64,000 bases of DNA, taken from NCBI GenBank assembly GCA_005503215.1, contig SCNS01000007.1, forward strand, positions 124,001 through 188,000, in the 5' to 3' direction. Source of the DNA: Sphingomonadaceae bacterium 3R27C6 (GTDB lineage Bacteria > Pseudomonadota > Alphaproteobacteria > Sphingomonadales > Sphingomonadaceae). The number at the start of each line of letters is the position of its first letter. Positions within the stretch are counted from its first letter, which is position 1. The notes under the pieces were generated by a model. That model saw only the letters and a list, made by a program, of their open reading frames with translations. It made no database searches and was not told the DNA's origin. Positions 15,423 to 24,108 of this stretch are shown here, in pieces. The translations under genes were made by a program, and so were the position numbers.

Positions 15423-16634
15423 ATGCCGAAGATCGTGTCAGCCCGGGTGATATTGACCGCGCCGGGCCGCAATTTCACGACGTTGAAGATCGAGTGCGAC
15501 GACGGGACGACCGGCGTCGGCGATGCGACGCTCAATGGCCGCGAGCTCGCGGTCGCGGCTTATCTGTCGGAGCATGTCGTCCCCTGCCTGATCGGGCGCG
15601 ACGCGCACCGCATCGAGGATATCTGGCAATATCTCTACAAGGGTGCGTACTGGCGGCGCGGCCCGGTGACGATGGCGGCGATCGCCGCGGTCGACATGGC
15701 GCTGTGGGATATCAAGGGCAAGGTCGCCGGACTGCCGGTCTATCAGCTGCTCGGCGGTGCCGCGCGCGAGGGCTGCATGGTCTATGGCCACGCCAATGGC
15801 ACGACGATCGACGACACGATCGAGGCGGCGCTCGATTACCAGCGGCAGGGATATAAGGCGATCCGCCTGCAATGCGGCGTGCCCGGAATGGCATCGACCT
15901 ATGGCGTCAGCAAGGACCGCTATTTCTACGAGCCCGCCGACAATGACCTGCCGACCGAAAATGTCTGGTCGACCGCGAAATATATGCGAATCGTCCCCGA
16001 ACTGTTCGCGGCGGCGCGCGAGGCGCTCGGCTGGGATGTCCACCTGCTTCACGACGTCCACCACCGCCTGACCCCGATAGAGGCGGCGCGGCTTGGCAAG
16101 GATCTCGAGCCCTGGCGTCCCTTCTGGATCGAGGATGCGACCCCGGCCGAGGATCAGGAGGCGTTCCGCCTGATCCGCCAGCATACGACGACGCCGCTCG
16201 CGGTCGGCGAAATCTTCAGCTCGATCTGGGACTGCAAGGCGCTGATCGAAAACCGGCTGATCGACTATATCCGCGCCACCGTGCTCCACGCGGGCGGCAT
16301 CACGCATATGCGGCAGATCGCCTCGCTCGCCGATCTCCACCAGGTCCGCACCGGTTGCCACGGCGCGACCGACCTGTCGCCGGTGACGATGGCGGCGGCG
16401 CTGCACCTTGGGCTTTCGATCCCCAATTTCGGGATCCAGGAATATATGCGCCACACGGACGAGACCGACGCGGTCTTTCCGCACGCTTATCGCTTTGCGG
16501 ACGGCATGCTCCATCCGGGCGACGCACCCGGCCTCGGCGTCGATATCGACGAGGCGCTCGCCGAATCCTTTCCTTATGCCCGCGCCTATCTGCCGGTGAA
16601 CCGGCTCGAGGACGGAACGATGTGGAGTTGGTAA
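15423..16634 (+). CDS. manD: D-mannonate dehydratase, enolase superfamily (ManD)
   Basis: A 403-residue cytoplasmic enzyme whose landmarks align one-for-one (offset +1) with the characterised Novosphingobium ManD as I recall it. Metal ligands are Asp211, Glu237 and Glu263; acid/base residues are His213 (HDVHH), Tyr160 and His313 ([11 protein letters not shown]). It dehydrates D-mannonate to 2-keto-3-deoxygluconate in the glucuronate branch of hexuronate catabolism. Its presence argues that the polymer of this locus contains glucuronate rather than only mannuronate/guluronate. It is first in an operon with the DUF4861 gene (stop and start overlap as TAATG), under predicted GntR and LacI-type boxes. 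The related D-gluconate dehydratase activity is an alternative. Confidence 0.9.
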   Translation: MPKIVSARVILTAPGRNFTTLKIECDDGTTGVGDATLNGRELAVAAYLSEHVVPCLIGRDAHRIEDIWQYLYKGAYWRRGPVTMAAIAAVDMALWDIKGKVAGLPVYQLLGGAAREGCMVYGHANGTTIDDTIEAALDYQRQGYKAIRLQCGVPGMASTYGVSKDRYFYEPADNDLPTENVWSTAKYMRIVPELFAAAREALGWDVHLLHDVHHRLTPIEAARLGKDLEPWRPFWIEDATPAEDQEAFRLIRQHTTTPLAVGEIFSSIWDCKALIENRLIDYIRATVLHAGGITHMRQIASLADLHQVRTGCHGATDLSPVTMAAALHLGLSIPNFGIQEYMRHTDETDAVFPHAYRFADGMLHPGDAPGLGVDIDEALAESFPYARAYLPVNRLEDGTMWSW

Positions 16635-17539
16635 TGCGTTTGACCTTCCTTGCCCTTGCTTTGCTCGCCGCGCCGCTGGGCGCCCAAGAGCCCAAACCAC
16701 AGCATAAACCGCTCCGGCCCCCGACCGCGGACGAGCAAAAGGCGCGCGCGGCGGTAGTGATCGCCGATTATCGCTTCGACGACCTGCTCTGGGAAAATGA
16801 CCGCATCGCGTACCGTATCTATGGTCGCGCGCTCGAGAAGGCCGAACCGCCCTCCTCGTCGGGGATTGATGCGTGGGGCAAACGCGTCCGCTGGCCCTTC
16901 ATGGACCGCCAGCTCCGCACCGGCGACCAGCACGCCGATCATGGCGAAGGGATCGACTTCTATAATGTCGGGACGGGGCGCGGCACCGGCGGGCTCGGCA
17001 TCTGGTACGACAACAAGCTGTGGACCTCGCGCAACTATGTGCGGCCGCGCATCCTGCAATCGGGACCCGACGTCGCCGACTTCACCGTCGATTACGAGCC
17101 GTGGCCGGTCGATACACTGCGCACCGTGCGCGAGACACGTCGCTTCACGTTGCCGGCGGGGACGAATTTCACCCGGATGACCTCGACCATCGCATCGAGC
17201 AGCGATGCCGAATTGATCGTCGGCATCGGCATTTCGAAACGGCCGATAAATGGGAACAAGCTGGGCGAGGTCCGCAAGGATGCCGCCGCCGCGCGGCTGA
17301 GCTGGTGGGGACCCGCCGATGGCGAAAAAGGACGGATGGCGGCGGCGGTGATCGTCGATCCGGCCGCCTTCGCGGGCTTTGCCGAGGACGGGGACAATTA
17401 TCTGATCCTCATCCGCGTCCGGCCGGGGCAGCCCTTTGTCTATTACAGCGGCTCGGCGTGGGATCGCGGGGGCGACTTTGCGGCAGAGGGCGACTGGAAT
17501 AGCTATGTCGACGCGCAGCGACCCGATTTCCGGCCCTAG
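16634..17539 (+). CDS. DUF4861 family exported protein
   Basis: A 301-residue protein starting at the ATG that overlaps the manD stop by one base; the signal peptide is about residues 1-17 (LALALLAAPLGAQ). The body has the DUF4861 pattern: FDDLLWENDRIAYRIYG, a WP.MD.Q...GD.HA.HGEGID.Y.VG stretch, GLGIWYD, and later FT..AGTNFTR. Members recur in polysaccharide utilisation loci for uronic-acid-containing pectic or algal polymers, but no reaction is firmly known to me. Secretion suggests action on the polymer or its oligomers in the periplasm. It is followed 33 bases later by the GntR regulator. Confidence 0.8.
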   Translation: MRLTFLALALLAAPLGAQEPKPQHKPLRPPTADEQKARAAVVIADYRFDDLLWENDRIAYRIYGRALEKAEPPSSSGIDAWGKRVRWPFMDRQLRTGDQHADHGEGIDFYNVGTGRGTGGLGIWYDNKLWTSRNYVRPRILQSGPDVADFTVDYEPWPVDTLRTVRETRRFTLPAGTNFTRMTSTIASSSDAELIVGIGISKRPINGNKLGEVRKDAAAARLSWWGPADGEKGRMAAAVIVDPAAFAGFAEDGDNYLILIRVRPGQPFVYYSGSAWDRGGDFAAEGDWNSYVDAQRPDFRP

Positions 17540-17572
17540 CCAGCTTCGCGGCGCGATGATAACGCAGCATCC

Positions 17573-18280
17573 ATGGCGGTAACCAAGGCGGCGTCGCTGG
17601 CGGATGATCTGGTCCAGCGCTTCGAGGAACAGATCGAAACGGGCGAAATGCCCGTCGGATCGCGTTTCCCGACCGAAAAAGAGATCACCGAGACGTTCGG
17701 CGTCAGCCGAACCGTCGTGCGCGAAGCTTATTCGCGCCTCGCCGCGCGTGGCCTGCTCGTGTCGCGGCGCGGGTCGGGCGCTTACGTCCCCGACGGCGCG
17801 CAATATCGCGCTTTCCAGGTCACCGCCGAGGAAATCGGCGAGATCGACGATGTGCTCAAGCTGCTCGAAATGCGCATGGGGTTCGAGGCCGAGATGGCCG
17901 ATCTCGCCGCGCGGCGGCGCACCGACGCCGATCTGGCGGCGCTGCGCAGCGCGCTCGACGCGATGGAGGAAGGCAGCGACGTCGACGCATCGGTCGCGGC
18001 CGACGCCGCCTTTCACGCCGCGATCGCGCGCGCGACGGGTAATCCCTATTTCCTGCGCTTTACCCAGTTTCTCGGCGTGCGGCTCGTCCCCTCGCGGCGG
18101 CTGTACCTGCAAGGCGACGATCCGGTCCTGCATCAACGCTATGCGCATACGATCAACCGCGACCATGAGGCGATCGTCGTCGCGATCGAGGCGGGCGATC
18201 CGGCCGCCGCGCGCCGCGCCGCGCGACGGCATATCGAAAAATCGATCCTGCGCTATCGCACGCTCAAGGAGAGCCGGTAG
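17573..18280 (+). CDS. GntR-family transcriptional regulator with FCD domain
   Basis: A 235-residue regulator. Residues about 12-75 form the winged helix (G.RFPTEKEITETFGVSRTVVREAYSRLAARGLL...GSGAYV). Residues about 90-225 form an FCD ligand domain with the usual metal-site residues (D..FH..I, the DHEAI His and the RRHIE His). FadR/UxuR-type proteins of this kind sense organic acids such as uronate intermediates and bind TTGT-N3-ACAA palindromes. Palindromes of that form occur before the TonB receptor, manD and the second TonB receptor, which makes this gene the likely local repressor. The ligand is inferred only. Confidence 0.9.
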   Translation: MAVTKAASLADDLVQRFEEQIETGEMPVGSRFPTEKEITETFGVSRTVVREAYSRLAARGLLVSRRGSGAYVPDGAQYRAFQVTAEEIGEIDDVLKLLEMRMGFEAEMADLAARRRTDADLAALRSALDAMEEGSDVDASVAADAAFHAAIARATGNPYFLRFTQFLGVRLVPSRRLYLQGDDPVLHQRYAHTINRDHEAIVVAIEAGDPAAARRAARRHIEKSILRYRTLKESR

Positions 18281-18392
18281 CCGCCTGCCCGATATTGCGC
18301 GCTATTGATCGGTGCGATTGGGTGCCGAACGCGTGCCCCAGAACGGGCCGCGCAGGAAATTAGCTATCTACTGACCTTGATTTCGACTCGTG

Positions 18393-18890
18393 ATGCTCTA
18401 TTCCAACCCCGTGCAAGGCGACCCCGACAATTACATAAGCCTGCTGTCTGCCGCGCAGATCGAAACGCTGCGGCACGTTTACGAGCACAAAAATTCCAAG
18501 CAGATCGCGCGGCTGATGAACGTTTCGCCGCACACCGTCGACGAACGCGTGCGTCGCGTGTTAAAAAAACTTAATGTTTCCAACAGAATAGAAGCGGCGC
18601 GCATCCTTGCTGTTAACGGTGTCTTCGATCATGTTACCCCTTATCAGCCTTTGACATATCAATTGATCGACCTTGGCGACGTATCTCCGCCCCCCGATGC
18701 GGAAGCGGGGCGCAGTTCGTTTCGGCGATTTTTCGATATAGGTTCGCCATTTCCTACCGCGTCCCAGCCGGCCAACCGGCATGGGTTGATGGAAAGGATA
18801 ATCTGGCCGATTTTGATCGCTTTTGCGACAATCCTGGCCTTCTCCGCCCTCTATTCGATCCTTGTCGGACTCGGTCGTGTTCTGACCTGA
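18393..18890 (+). CDS. LuxR-type HTH protein with C-terminal membrane segment
   Basis: A 165-residue protein: residues 18-75 form a LuxR/GerE helix-turn-helix (LSAAQIETLRHVYEHKNSKQIARLMNVS.HTVDERV..VLKKL.V.NR.EAAR). A Pro-rich linker follows, then one hydrophobic helix at about 133-160 near the end. A GTG directly before the ATG is an alternative start. There is no receiver domain. A DNA-binding head tethered to the membrane by a C-terminal tail is unusual but recurs in sphingomonads and related groups as far as I know. Target genes are unknown; the four-gene stretch 18393-20293 may act together. Confidence 0.78.
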   Translation: MLYSNPVQGDPDNYISLLSAAQIETLRHVYEHKNSKQIARLMNVSPHTVDERVRRVLKKLNVSNRIEAARILAVNGVFDHVTPYQPLTYQLIDLGDVSPPPDAEAGRSSFRRFFDIGSPFPTASQPANRHGLMERIIWPILIAFATILAFSALYSILVGLGRVLT

Positions 18891-18899
18891 TGTTCGAAC

Positions 18900-18934
18900 G
18901 AATGCTGCGGGGGGGAACCGGTAGCATTCTTTTT
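18900..18934 (+). terminator. Rho-independent-like terminator after the LuxR-type gene
   Basis: GAATGCT pairs with AGCATTC across a 16-base G-rich loop, followed by CTTTTTC. It lies ten bases after the stop at 18890 and just before the ribosome-binding site of the next gene, so it would isolate the two units. Confidence 0.45.
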
Positions 18935-18945
18935 CAAGGAAAAAG

Positions 18946-19323
18946 ATGATGCTGAATCAACGAGTTTCTGCGGCGAAGAAGATCGCTTCCGACCTGCACC
19001 TGGCCGAAGATGCGATCGACGAAGCGATGATCCGCATCGCCCAGCTCGCCGCGACGCTGCCCACTGCGCGCCGCGAAACCAACATGTCGGCGATCGTCGG
19101 CCAGGAAGCGATGGCAAAGGTCGCGCATGCGCTCGCCGCCGCGGGCGAAGTCCGCCAGCTTCTGACCGACGCGCATCTGGCGCTGACCGTGACGCAGAAG
19201 GAAGTCGGCCTCGGAACGCGGATGTTCGGCGCGGGCGTCAAGCCGGCCGCCGCGAAGCTGGTCGACGAAGGCAGCAACGATCGCTCGGGCGATGGTGCTG
19301 CTACGTTCGCGAAGGCCGGTTGA
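18946..19323 (+). CDS. Conserved hypothetical protein, Ala-rich helical
   Basis: A 125-residue protein (or 124 from the second ATG) preceded by AAGGAAAAAG. It is almost wholly predicted helix: VSAAKKIASDLHLAEDAIDEAM, then IAQLAATLP and VAHALAAAGEVRQLLTDAHLAL. No signal peptide, membrane segment or known motif is visible. The pattern resembles short coiled-coil proteins that associate with phasin-like or chemotaxis/flagellar accessory loci, but I cannot assign a function. The next gene starts 26 bases after its stop. Confidence 0.7.
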   Translation: MMLNQRVSAAKKIASDLHLAEDAIDEAMIRIAQLAATLPTARRETNMSAIVGQEAMAKVAHALAAAGEVRQLLTDAHLALTVTQKEVGLGTRMFGAGVKPAAAKLVDEGSNDRSGDGAATFAKAG

Positions 19324-19348
19324 TCCGCAAGAAAGGTTGACTGCCACA

Positions 19349-19762
19349 ATGTGGTCCGTGGCGATTTATTATGCTGTCTTGCTCATCACGGTGGCCGTCG
19401 CGATCCAACGCGGCGGGCCATTGGAACGTTGGGCGGCCTATACAGCATTGATCGCCTCGGTCCTCACCAGTGCCCTGACGCCTTTTCCGACCTGGACCGA
19501 TATTGAACTGAATATCTTCATCATCGACATGTTCGTTCTGCTGAGCTTCTGGTTCATTGCCATGCGCACGCAGAGTTTCTGGCCCTACTGGATTACCGGT
19601 TGGCAGCTGATCGCTATTTTCGGTCATATCCAGAAGTTCATGTTTTCGGAGATATTGGCGCGACCCTATTCGCTCCTCTCAGTCTATATATCGTACCCGA
19701 TCCTGTTGCTGATCATCTATGCATCGGGTTCGTCCAGCCGGCGGGAAAACGTCACGGCCTGA
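19349..19762 (+). CDS. Small polytopic membrane protein of unknown function
   Basis: A 137-residue protein with about four hydrophobic helices (around 3-20, 30-47, 52-69 and 100-127) and short loops. I chose the ATG at 19349 because the first helix begins at once; a longer in-frame start at 19292 would overlap the previous gene and add an Arg-rich non-hydrophobic leader. It ends with SSSRRENVTA in the cytoplasm. No family is recognised. It lies between a helical unknown and a winged-helix protein, all on the same strand. Confidence 0.65.
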   Translation: MWSVAIYYAVLLITVAVAIQRGGPLERWAAYTALIASVLTSALTPFPTWTDIELNIFIIDMFVLLSFWFIAMRTQSFWPYWITGWQLIAIFGHIQKFMFSEILARPYSLLSVYISYPILLLIIYASGSSSRRENVTA

Positions 19763-19789
19763 TATGTGGCTCCCCAGGGGCATCGTCAC

Positions 19790-20293
19790 ATGCAGCAATT
19801 TTCGAACCAAGAAATTGCCGAGCTGAAATCGCGGGTCGACCAGATCCACGAACTGCTGGCGAGCCGCGGCGAGGAATCGCCGGGCGCGTCCGTACGCGCC
19901 ATCGACAGCGCGCGCGGCAACACGGCCTCGAACGCGGCGCTGCTCGACCAGCTGTCGTTCAGCATCCAGGTCCGGCGCATCCGCCGCAGCCATTTCGGCA
20001 CCGCCGAAATGTCGGGTCCGACGTGGGACATGATGCTCGACCTGATGCTCGCGGGCGCGCACGGCCGCGTGCTCAGCGCCAGCGATCTTGCGACCGGCGC
20101 GGGCGTTCCGCTATCGTCGGGGCTGCGCATGATCGCTGCGCTCGAACGTCGCGGGCTGTTGCACCGCTCGATCGACGAGCGCGACCGGCGCCGGACGATC
20201 GTCCGGCTGACCGATATCGGGACCGAGCGCATGGCCAGCTATTTCGAGAAAATCGGGGCGGCCTGGCAGAACGGGCAAACGCTCGCCGCCTAG
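19790..20293 (+). CDS. MarR-like winged-helix protein with N-terminal coiled coil
   Basis: A 167-residue protein. Residues 5-28 look like a short coiled coil (NQEIAELKSRVDQIHELLAS). Residues about 75-160 form a MarR-type winged helix (WDMMLDLMLAG..GRVLSASDLATGAGVPLSSGLRMIAALERRGLL.RSIDERDRRRTIVRLT). An in-frame GTG at 19766 is an alternative start, but the ATG at 19790 has a usable CAGGGG. Proteins of this type are common in sphingomonads and act as small-molecule-responsive or cell-cycle-linked regulators. Targets are not evident. It converges with fliA. Confidence 0.78.
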   Translation: MQQFSNQEIAELKSRVDQIHELLASRGEESPGASVRAIDSARGNTASNAALLDQLSFSIQVRRIRRSHFGTAEMSGPTWDMMLDLMLAGAHGRVLSASDLATGAGVPLSSGLRMIAALERRGLLHRSIDERDRRRTIVRLTDIGTERMASYFEKIGAAWQNGQTLAA

Positions 20294-20301
20294 CTTCCCA
20301 A

Positions 20302-20341
20302 ACCGGGTGCGGGCCGACTGGTAGCGCGCACTGCACCCGGT
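20302..20341. terminator. Hairpin between convergent winged-helix gene and fliA
   Basis: ACCGGGTGC pairs with GCACCCGGT over a 22-base loop in the 52-base gap between two converging genes. There is no T-tract, so bidirectional Rho-assisted termination is the most that can be said. Confidence 0.4.
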
Positions 20342-20345
20342 ACTG

Positions 20346-21092
20346 CTATTCGGTCATTTCCTTCATCATGCGATCGACCTTGATCATCGCCTCGCGCTTG
20401 ATCTGGCAAATGCGCGCGGCGCTGACGTCGAGCGTCAGGCCGATTTCGTGCAGGTTGAGCTCTTCGAAGAAATAGAGCTGGAGCACCATCTGTTCGCGGT
20501 GCGACAGGCGGCCGACGCACTGGCGCAGTGCGCCCATCAGATCCTCCTGTTCGCACCGTTCGTCGGCGCCGGCATCCTCGTCGGCCGCGAGGAAGGCGCC
20601 GATGTCGGTGAGTTCGTCGAGCGAGGTCGACCGGCCGTGCGTCGCGTTGCGCTCGAGCGCGAAATAATCCTCGGCCGACATGTCGAACGCGACCGCCATT
20701 TCGGCCGTCGTCGGCGCGCGCATCAATTGCTGCTCAAGCGCGGCGCGCATCGCGTGGATCCGCTTTGCCGCGACCATCGCCGAGCGGCCGACATCGGCCT
20801 CGCGGCGCAGCTGGTCGATCATCGCCCCGCGGATGCGCGTCGTCGCATAGGTGGCAAAGGCAAAACCGCGCTCTTCATAATTGCGGCTCGCCTCGATCAG
20901 CGCGATCAGTCCCGTCTGGATCAAATCGTCGAGCTCGCTCGTCCGCGACACGCGCGAAAACACCTGCCACGCGATCTTGCGGACCAGCGGCGAATATTCC
21001 TCGACCAGCGCCTCGACGCTTTCGCCGTAACCGTGTGCGCGCGGCGCGCGGCCGGCGGTCCCGGCAAATTGCTCGGCGGCCTCAATTCTCAT
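20346..21092 (-). CDS. fliA: Flagellar sigma factor FliA (sigma-28)
   Basis: A 248-residue sigma-70-family factor lacking region 1: region 2 (YSPLVRKIAWQVFSR...ELDDLIQTGLIALIEASRNYEERGFAFATYATTRIRGAMIDQLRR), region 3, and region 4 (LSHREQMVLQLYFFEELNLHEIG.TLDVSAARICQIKREAM). This is the FliA pattern. It directs RNA polymerase to late flagellar promoters and is held by FlgM, encoded nearby. The start overlaps the flhA stop by 11 bases, so the lytic transglycosylase-flhA-fliA group is one unit, probably from the sigma-54 box at 24061. Its own targets are predicted at 24764, 33398, 38756 and 50674. Confidence 0.95.
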   Translation of the reverse strand: MRIEAAEQFAGTAGRAPRAHGYGESVEALVEEYSPLVRKIAWQVFSRVSRTSELDDLIQTGLIALIEASRNYEERGFAFATYATTRIRGAMIDQLRREADVGRSAMVAAKRIHAMRAALEQQLMRAPTTAEMAVAFDMSAEDYFALERNATHGRSTSLDELTDIGAFLAADEDAGADERCEQEDLMGALRQCVGRLSHREQMVLQLYFFEELNLHEIGLTLDVSAARICQIKREAMIKVDRMMKEMTE

Positions 21093-23205
21093 GCGGTTGG
21101 TCCTCCATGTGGGCCTCGGGCCCGGACGCGAGACGGGGCACTTCGGCGCCGATCGTCGCGACGATTTCGGTCTGCTTGGTCGCCGGAATCTCGAGGTACG
21201 AGATGACGGCGACGTCGGGGAAAGTCGCGCGCACGAGGCGCGAGAGGGCGGAGCGGCAGATCGGCGAGGCGACGAGCGCGAAGCTGCGCGTCTGGAGCAG
21301 CAACGGTTCGACCGCCTGGCCGACCTGGTCGATGATCGTCATCGCCATGCCATGCTCGAACGGCCATTCGGCGGCGGGATTGGCGCGCACCGCCTGGTTG
21401 AGCAGCACCTCGACTTCGGGACTGAAGGTGACGACGGGAAGCGGCATCCGGCTCGGCACGATCGTCTGGACGATCAGCGCGCCGATGCGCTGACGCACCG
21501 CTTCGATCAGGTCGATCTCGCCGAGCTGCTGCGGCGACAGCGCCACCATCGCCTCGGCGATCTTGCGGAAATCGCGCAGCGGGACGCGCTCGACGAGCAG
21601 CGATTTGCACAGGCTCGCGACGCGCGGCAGCGAATAGCCTTGGGGCGACAGATTCTGCGCGAGCTGCGGATAATGCGTCTTGAGATTGTCGATCAGCGCC
21701 TGCGCGTCGTCGATCCCGAACAGCTCGGCGGCGGCGCCGACGATGCTGTTGTTGAGGTGCGTCGCGACGACGGTCGCCGGATCGACGACGGTATAGCCCG
21801 CGGCGATCGCGTCATTCTGCATCGCCTTTGGAATCCACAGCGCGTCGAGGCCGAAGGTCGGATCCTTGCACGGGCGGCCGACGACCTTGGTCACAAGGTC
21901 GCCCGAATCGAGCGCGAGCATTTCGTTGGGGAAGACCTCATCCTCGCCGACGATCACCCCGGCAACCGAGATGCGATAGACGTTGCCGGGCAGCGACAGG
22001 TCGTCGGTGACCTTCACCGGCGGTATGACGAAACCGAGTTCCTTCGACAACTGGCGGCGGATGCCCGTGATGCGCGTCATCAGCGGCGAACCCTTGCGTT
22101 CGTCGACAAGGGTGACGAGCGCGTAGCCGATCTCGAGCTGGCACGCGCTCGCGTCGCTGACGTCGGCCCATTCGATCAGCGAAGGGTCGGGCGCGGGGGC
22201 GGCGGGTTCGGGCAGGTCGGCGACCGCGGCGGCGCTGCGGCGCAGCTGCCAGCCGATAGCGAAGGAGAGCGCGGCGGCGGGCAGGATCAGCATCTGCGGC
22301 ATTGCGGGGACGATCCCCAGGATGAAGAGGATGCCGCCGACCGCCATCCAGATCGCGGGCGAGGCGAACTGGCTGCCGATCTGGCCGCTGAGGTCGAAGG
22401 GCGAAGCGACGCGGGTGACGATCGCCGCGGCGGCGATCGACAGCAGCAGCGCCGGAATCTGCGCGACGAGCGCGTCGCCGATCGCCAGCGTGACATAGGT
22501 GCTGCCGGCTTCGGAGAAGCTCAGCCCATGGCTGAAGATGCCGAGGATCAACCCGCCGACGATATTGACGAACAGGATCAAGAGGCCGGCGACGGCGTCG
22601 CCCTTCACGAATTTCGACGCGCCGTCCATCGAGCCATAGAAATCGGCTTCGGTCGCGACTTCGACGCGGCGCGCCTTGGCTTCTTCGGGGCTGAGCAGCC
22701 CGGCGTTGAGATCGGCGTCGATCGCCATCTGCTTGCCCGGCAAGGCGTCGAGGGTGAAGCGCGCCGACACTTCGGACACGCGGCCCGCGCCCTTGGTGAT
22801 CACGATCAGGTTGATGATCATCAGCACGAAAAAGACGAACAGCCCGACGACATAGTCGCCGCCGATCAGCACCTGGCCGAACGCCTCGATCACATGACCC
22901 GCCGCCGCGGTGCCTTCGTGGCCGTGGACGAGCACGACGCGTGTCGAGGCGACGTTGAGCGCGAGGCGGAACAGGGTCGCGAGCAGCAAGACGGTCGGGA
23001 AGGCCGAGAAATCGAGCGGTTTCGACGCCTGCAGCGCGACCATCAGGATGAGCAGGCTGATCATGATGTTCGCGACAAAACTGATGTCGAGGATCAGCGG
23101 CGAAACCGGGATCACCATGAGCCCGACGAGGATCAGCATCCCCGCGGGCAGCGCCGATACCCCGGCGATGCGGCCGATGTTGCTAAGGTTGAAACCGGCG
23201 GTCAT
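21082..23205 (-). CDS. flhA: Flagellar type III export gate protein FlhA
   Basis: A 707-residue protein with about eight transmembrane helices in the first 320 residues and the FHIPEP-like conserved loop (FTLDALPGKQMAIDADLNAGLLSPEEAKARR..V..EADFYGSMDGASKFVKGD). A large cytoplasmic domain (about 350-700) follows and binds export chaperone-substrate complexes. It is part of the export gate with FlhB and FliPQR. Length is normal. The ATG overlaps the stop of the lytic transglycosylase (ATGA). It is encoded apart from flhB-fliRQPO, which lies 16 kb away. Confidence 0.97.
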   Translation of the reverse strand: MTAGFNLSNIGRIAGVSALPAGMLILVGLMVIPVSPLILDISFVANIMISLLILMVALQASKPLDFSAFPTVLLLATLFRLALNVASTRVVLVHGHEGTAAAGHVIEAFGQVLIGGDYVVGLFVFFVLMIINLIVITKGAGRVSEVSARFTLDALPGKQMAIDADLNAGLLSPEEAKARRVEVATEADFYGSMDGASKFVKGDAVAGLLILFVNIVGGLILGIFSHGLSFSEAGSTYVTLAIGDALVAQIPALLLSIAAAAIVTRVASPFDLSGQIGSQFASPAIWMAVGGILFILGIVPAMPQMLILPAAALSFAIGWQLRRSAAAVADLPEPAAPAPDPSLIEWADVSDASACQLEIGYALVTLVDERKGSPLMTRITGIRRQLSKELGFVIPPVKVTDDLSLPGNVYRISVAGVIVGEDEVFPNEMLALDSGDLVTKVVGRPCKDPTFGLDALWIPKAMQNDAIAAGYTVVDPATVVATHLNNSIVGAAAELFGIDDAQALIDNLKTHYPQLAQNLSPQGYSLPRVASLCKSLLVERVPLRDFRKIAEAMVALSPQQLGEIDLIEAVRQRIGALIVQTIVPSRMPLPVVTFSPEVEVLLNQAVRANPAAEWPFEHGMAMTIIDQVGQAVEPLLLQTRSFALVASPICRSALSRLVRATFPDVAVISYLEIPATKQTEIVATIGAEVPRLASGPEAHMEDQPHEN

Positions 23206-24029
23206 GCCGCGCCTCCCGAAAGCGACGCGAGCCGCCGATAGGCATCGGCGGCAAAGCCCATCGAGAGCTTCCTGGGCATAGGTTGGATATCCATCATCTG
23301 TAAGGGCGGGCGTCCGCCGCCATTGTTCGCGAGGCCGCTCGAACTGCTCGCCTCAGCGTGCCAGCCCGAGGGGGCGAAGGGCTTCATATTTTCGATCTTG
23401 CCGCCCTCTTCGAGCTTCACGCGAAAGCGTTCGCGGATCTCGGCGAGGCTGCGCATGCTGCCGTCGGGGGCGTAAAAGACCGACCGGTTCGCGGCCGCGG
23501 CCTCGGGCATCATCGACGCCCCCGGTTGGTCGGGGTTGGTTTCGAGTGCCGTCAGGAATTTGGCGGCGCCGCCCGACCCGAGGAAATGCGCGAGATAAAG
23601 GTCAACGGGTTCGGCGCTGCGGCCGATCCGGCTTTCGATATAGTCGCGATTGTCGCCGGTCAGCGCGGCGGCCATGTTCGACGACGCCGTCGGGTCGTCG
23701 CGGAGGTCGAGAATCTGCTGGCGGAGCGCGGGATCGGCGACCGTCAGCCGGCCCGACGCGTCGCGGCCGATCGCATCGGCGGCCCAGGCGAGGCCATGGT
23801 TCGCGCCATGGCGGTCGAGCGTCGCGAGCCAGGTCTGCTTGGTGAACTGATAGAGGCCGCGCGCCGAAGAGGTCTGCGCTTTCGCGGTCGGATTATAGCC
23901 GCTTTCGACGCGCGCGACGTCGAACAGATAATCGAAATCGATTCCCGAACGCGCCGACGCATTCTGCACCGCATCCATGACGGGAGCGGCGATGCGGGTC
24001 GAACCCCGGGGATTGTTGATTGCGTTCAT
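23202..24029 (-). CDS. Lytic transglycosylase (SLT-like) of the flagellar cluster
   Basis: A 275-residue protein with a goose-type/SLT lysozyme core: catalytic Glu in DVARVESGYNPTAKA (about residue 42), SSARGLYQFTKQTW, a DP..N..AA segment and YLAHFLGSGGA. It should cut peptidoglycan glycan strands so that the rod can cross the wall. The FlgJ gene in this window (30906) has only the rod-binding half, so this separate enzyme probably supplies the missing hydrolase. No signal peptide is visible, so it may leave through the flagellar export apparatus as FlgJ does. It heads the operon with flhA and fliA. Confidence 0.82.
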   Translation of the reverse strand: MNAINNPRGSTRIAAPVMDAVQNASARSGIDFDYLFDVARVESGYNPTAKAQTSSARGLYQFTKQTWLATLDRHGANHGLAWAADAIGRDASGRLTVADPALRQQILDLRDDPTASSNMAAALTGDNRDYIESRIGRSAEPVDLYLAHFLGSGGAAKFLTALETNPDQPGASMMPEAAAANRSVFYAPDGSMRSLAEIRERFRVKLEEGGKIENMKPFAPSGWHAEASSSSGLANNGGGRPPLQMMDIQPMPRKLSMGFAADAYRRLASLSGGAA

Positions 24030-24060
24030 ACTGTTGGTTCCGCTTGTTCAGCAGACCAAA

Positions 24061-24076
24061 AGCAATCATCGTGCCA
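24061..24076 (-). promoter_or_regulatory. Sigma-54 promoter of lytic transglycosylase-flhA-fliA
   Basis: On the minus strand TGGCACGATGATTGCT matches the sigma-54 consensus TGGCACG-N4-TTGCW at every fixed position. It ends 32 bases upstream of the start codon at 24029. Confidence 0.85.
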
Positions 24077-24108
24077 TTTCGTGGAAACGGCTGGAAATTA
24101 TTTGGTTA

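Noticed and set aside
21091-23241. A 716-codon plus-strand open frame opposite flhA
   Set aside because: Compositional shadow of flhA; the translated sequence is low-complexity D/R/E-rich and has no recognisable fold.
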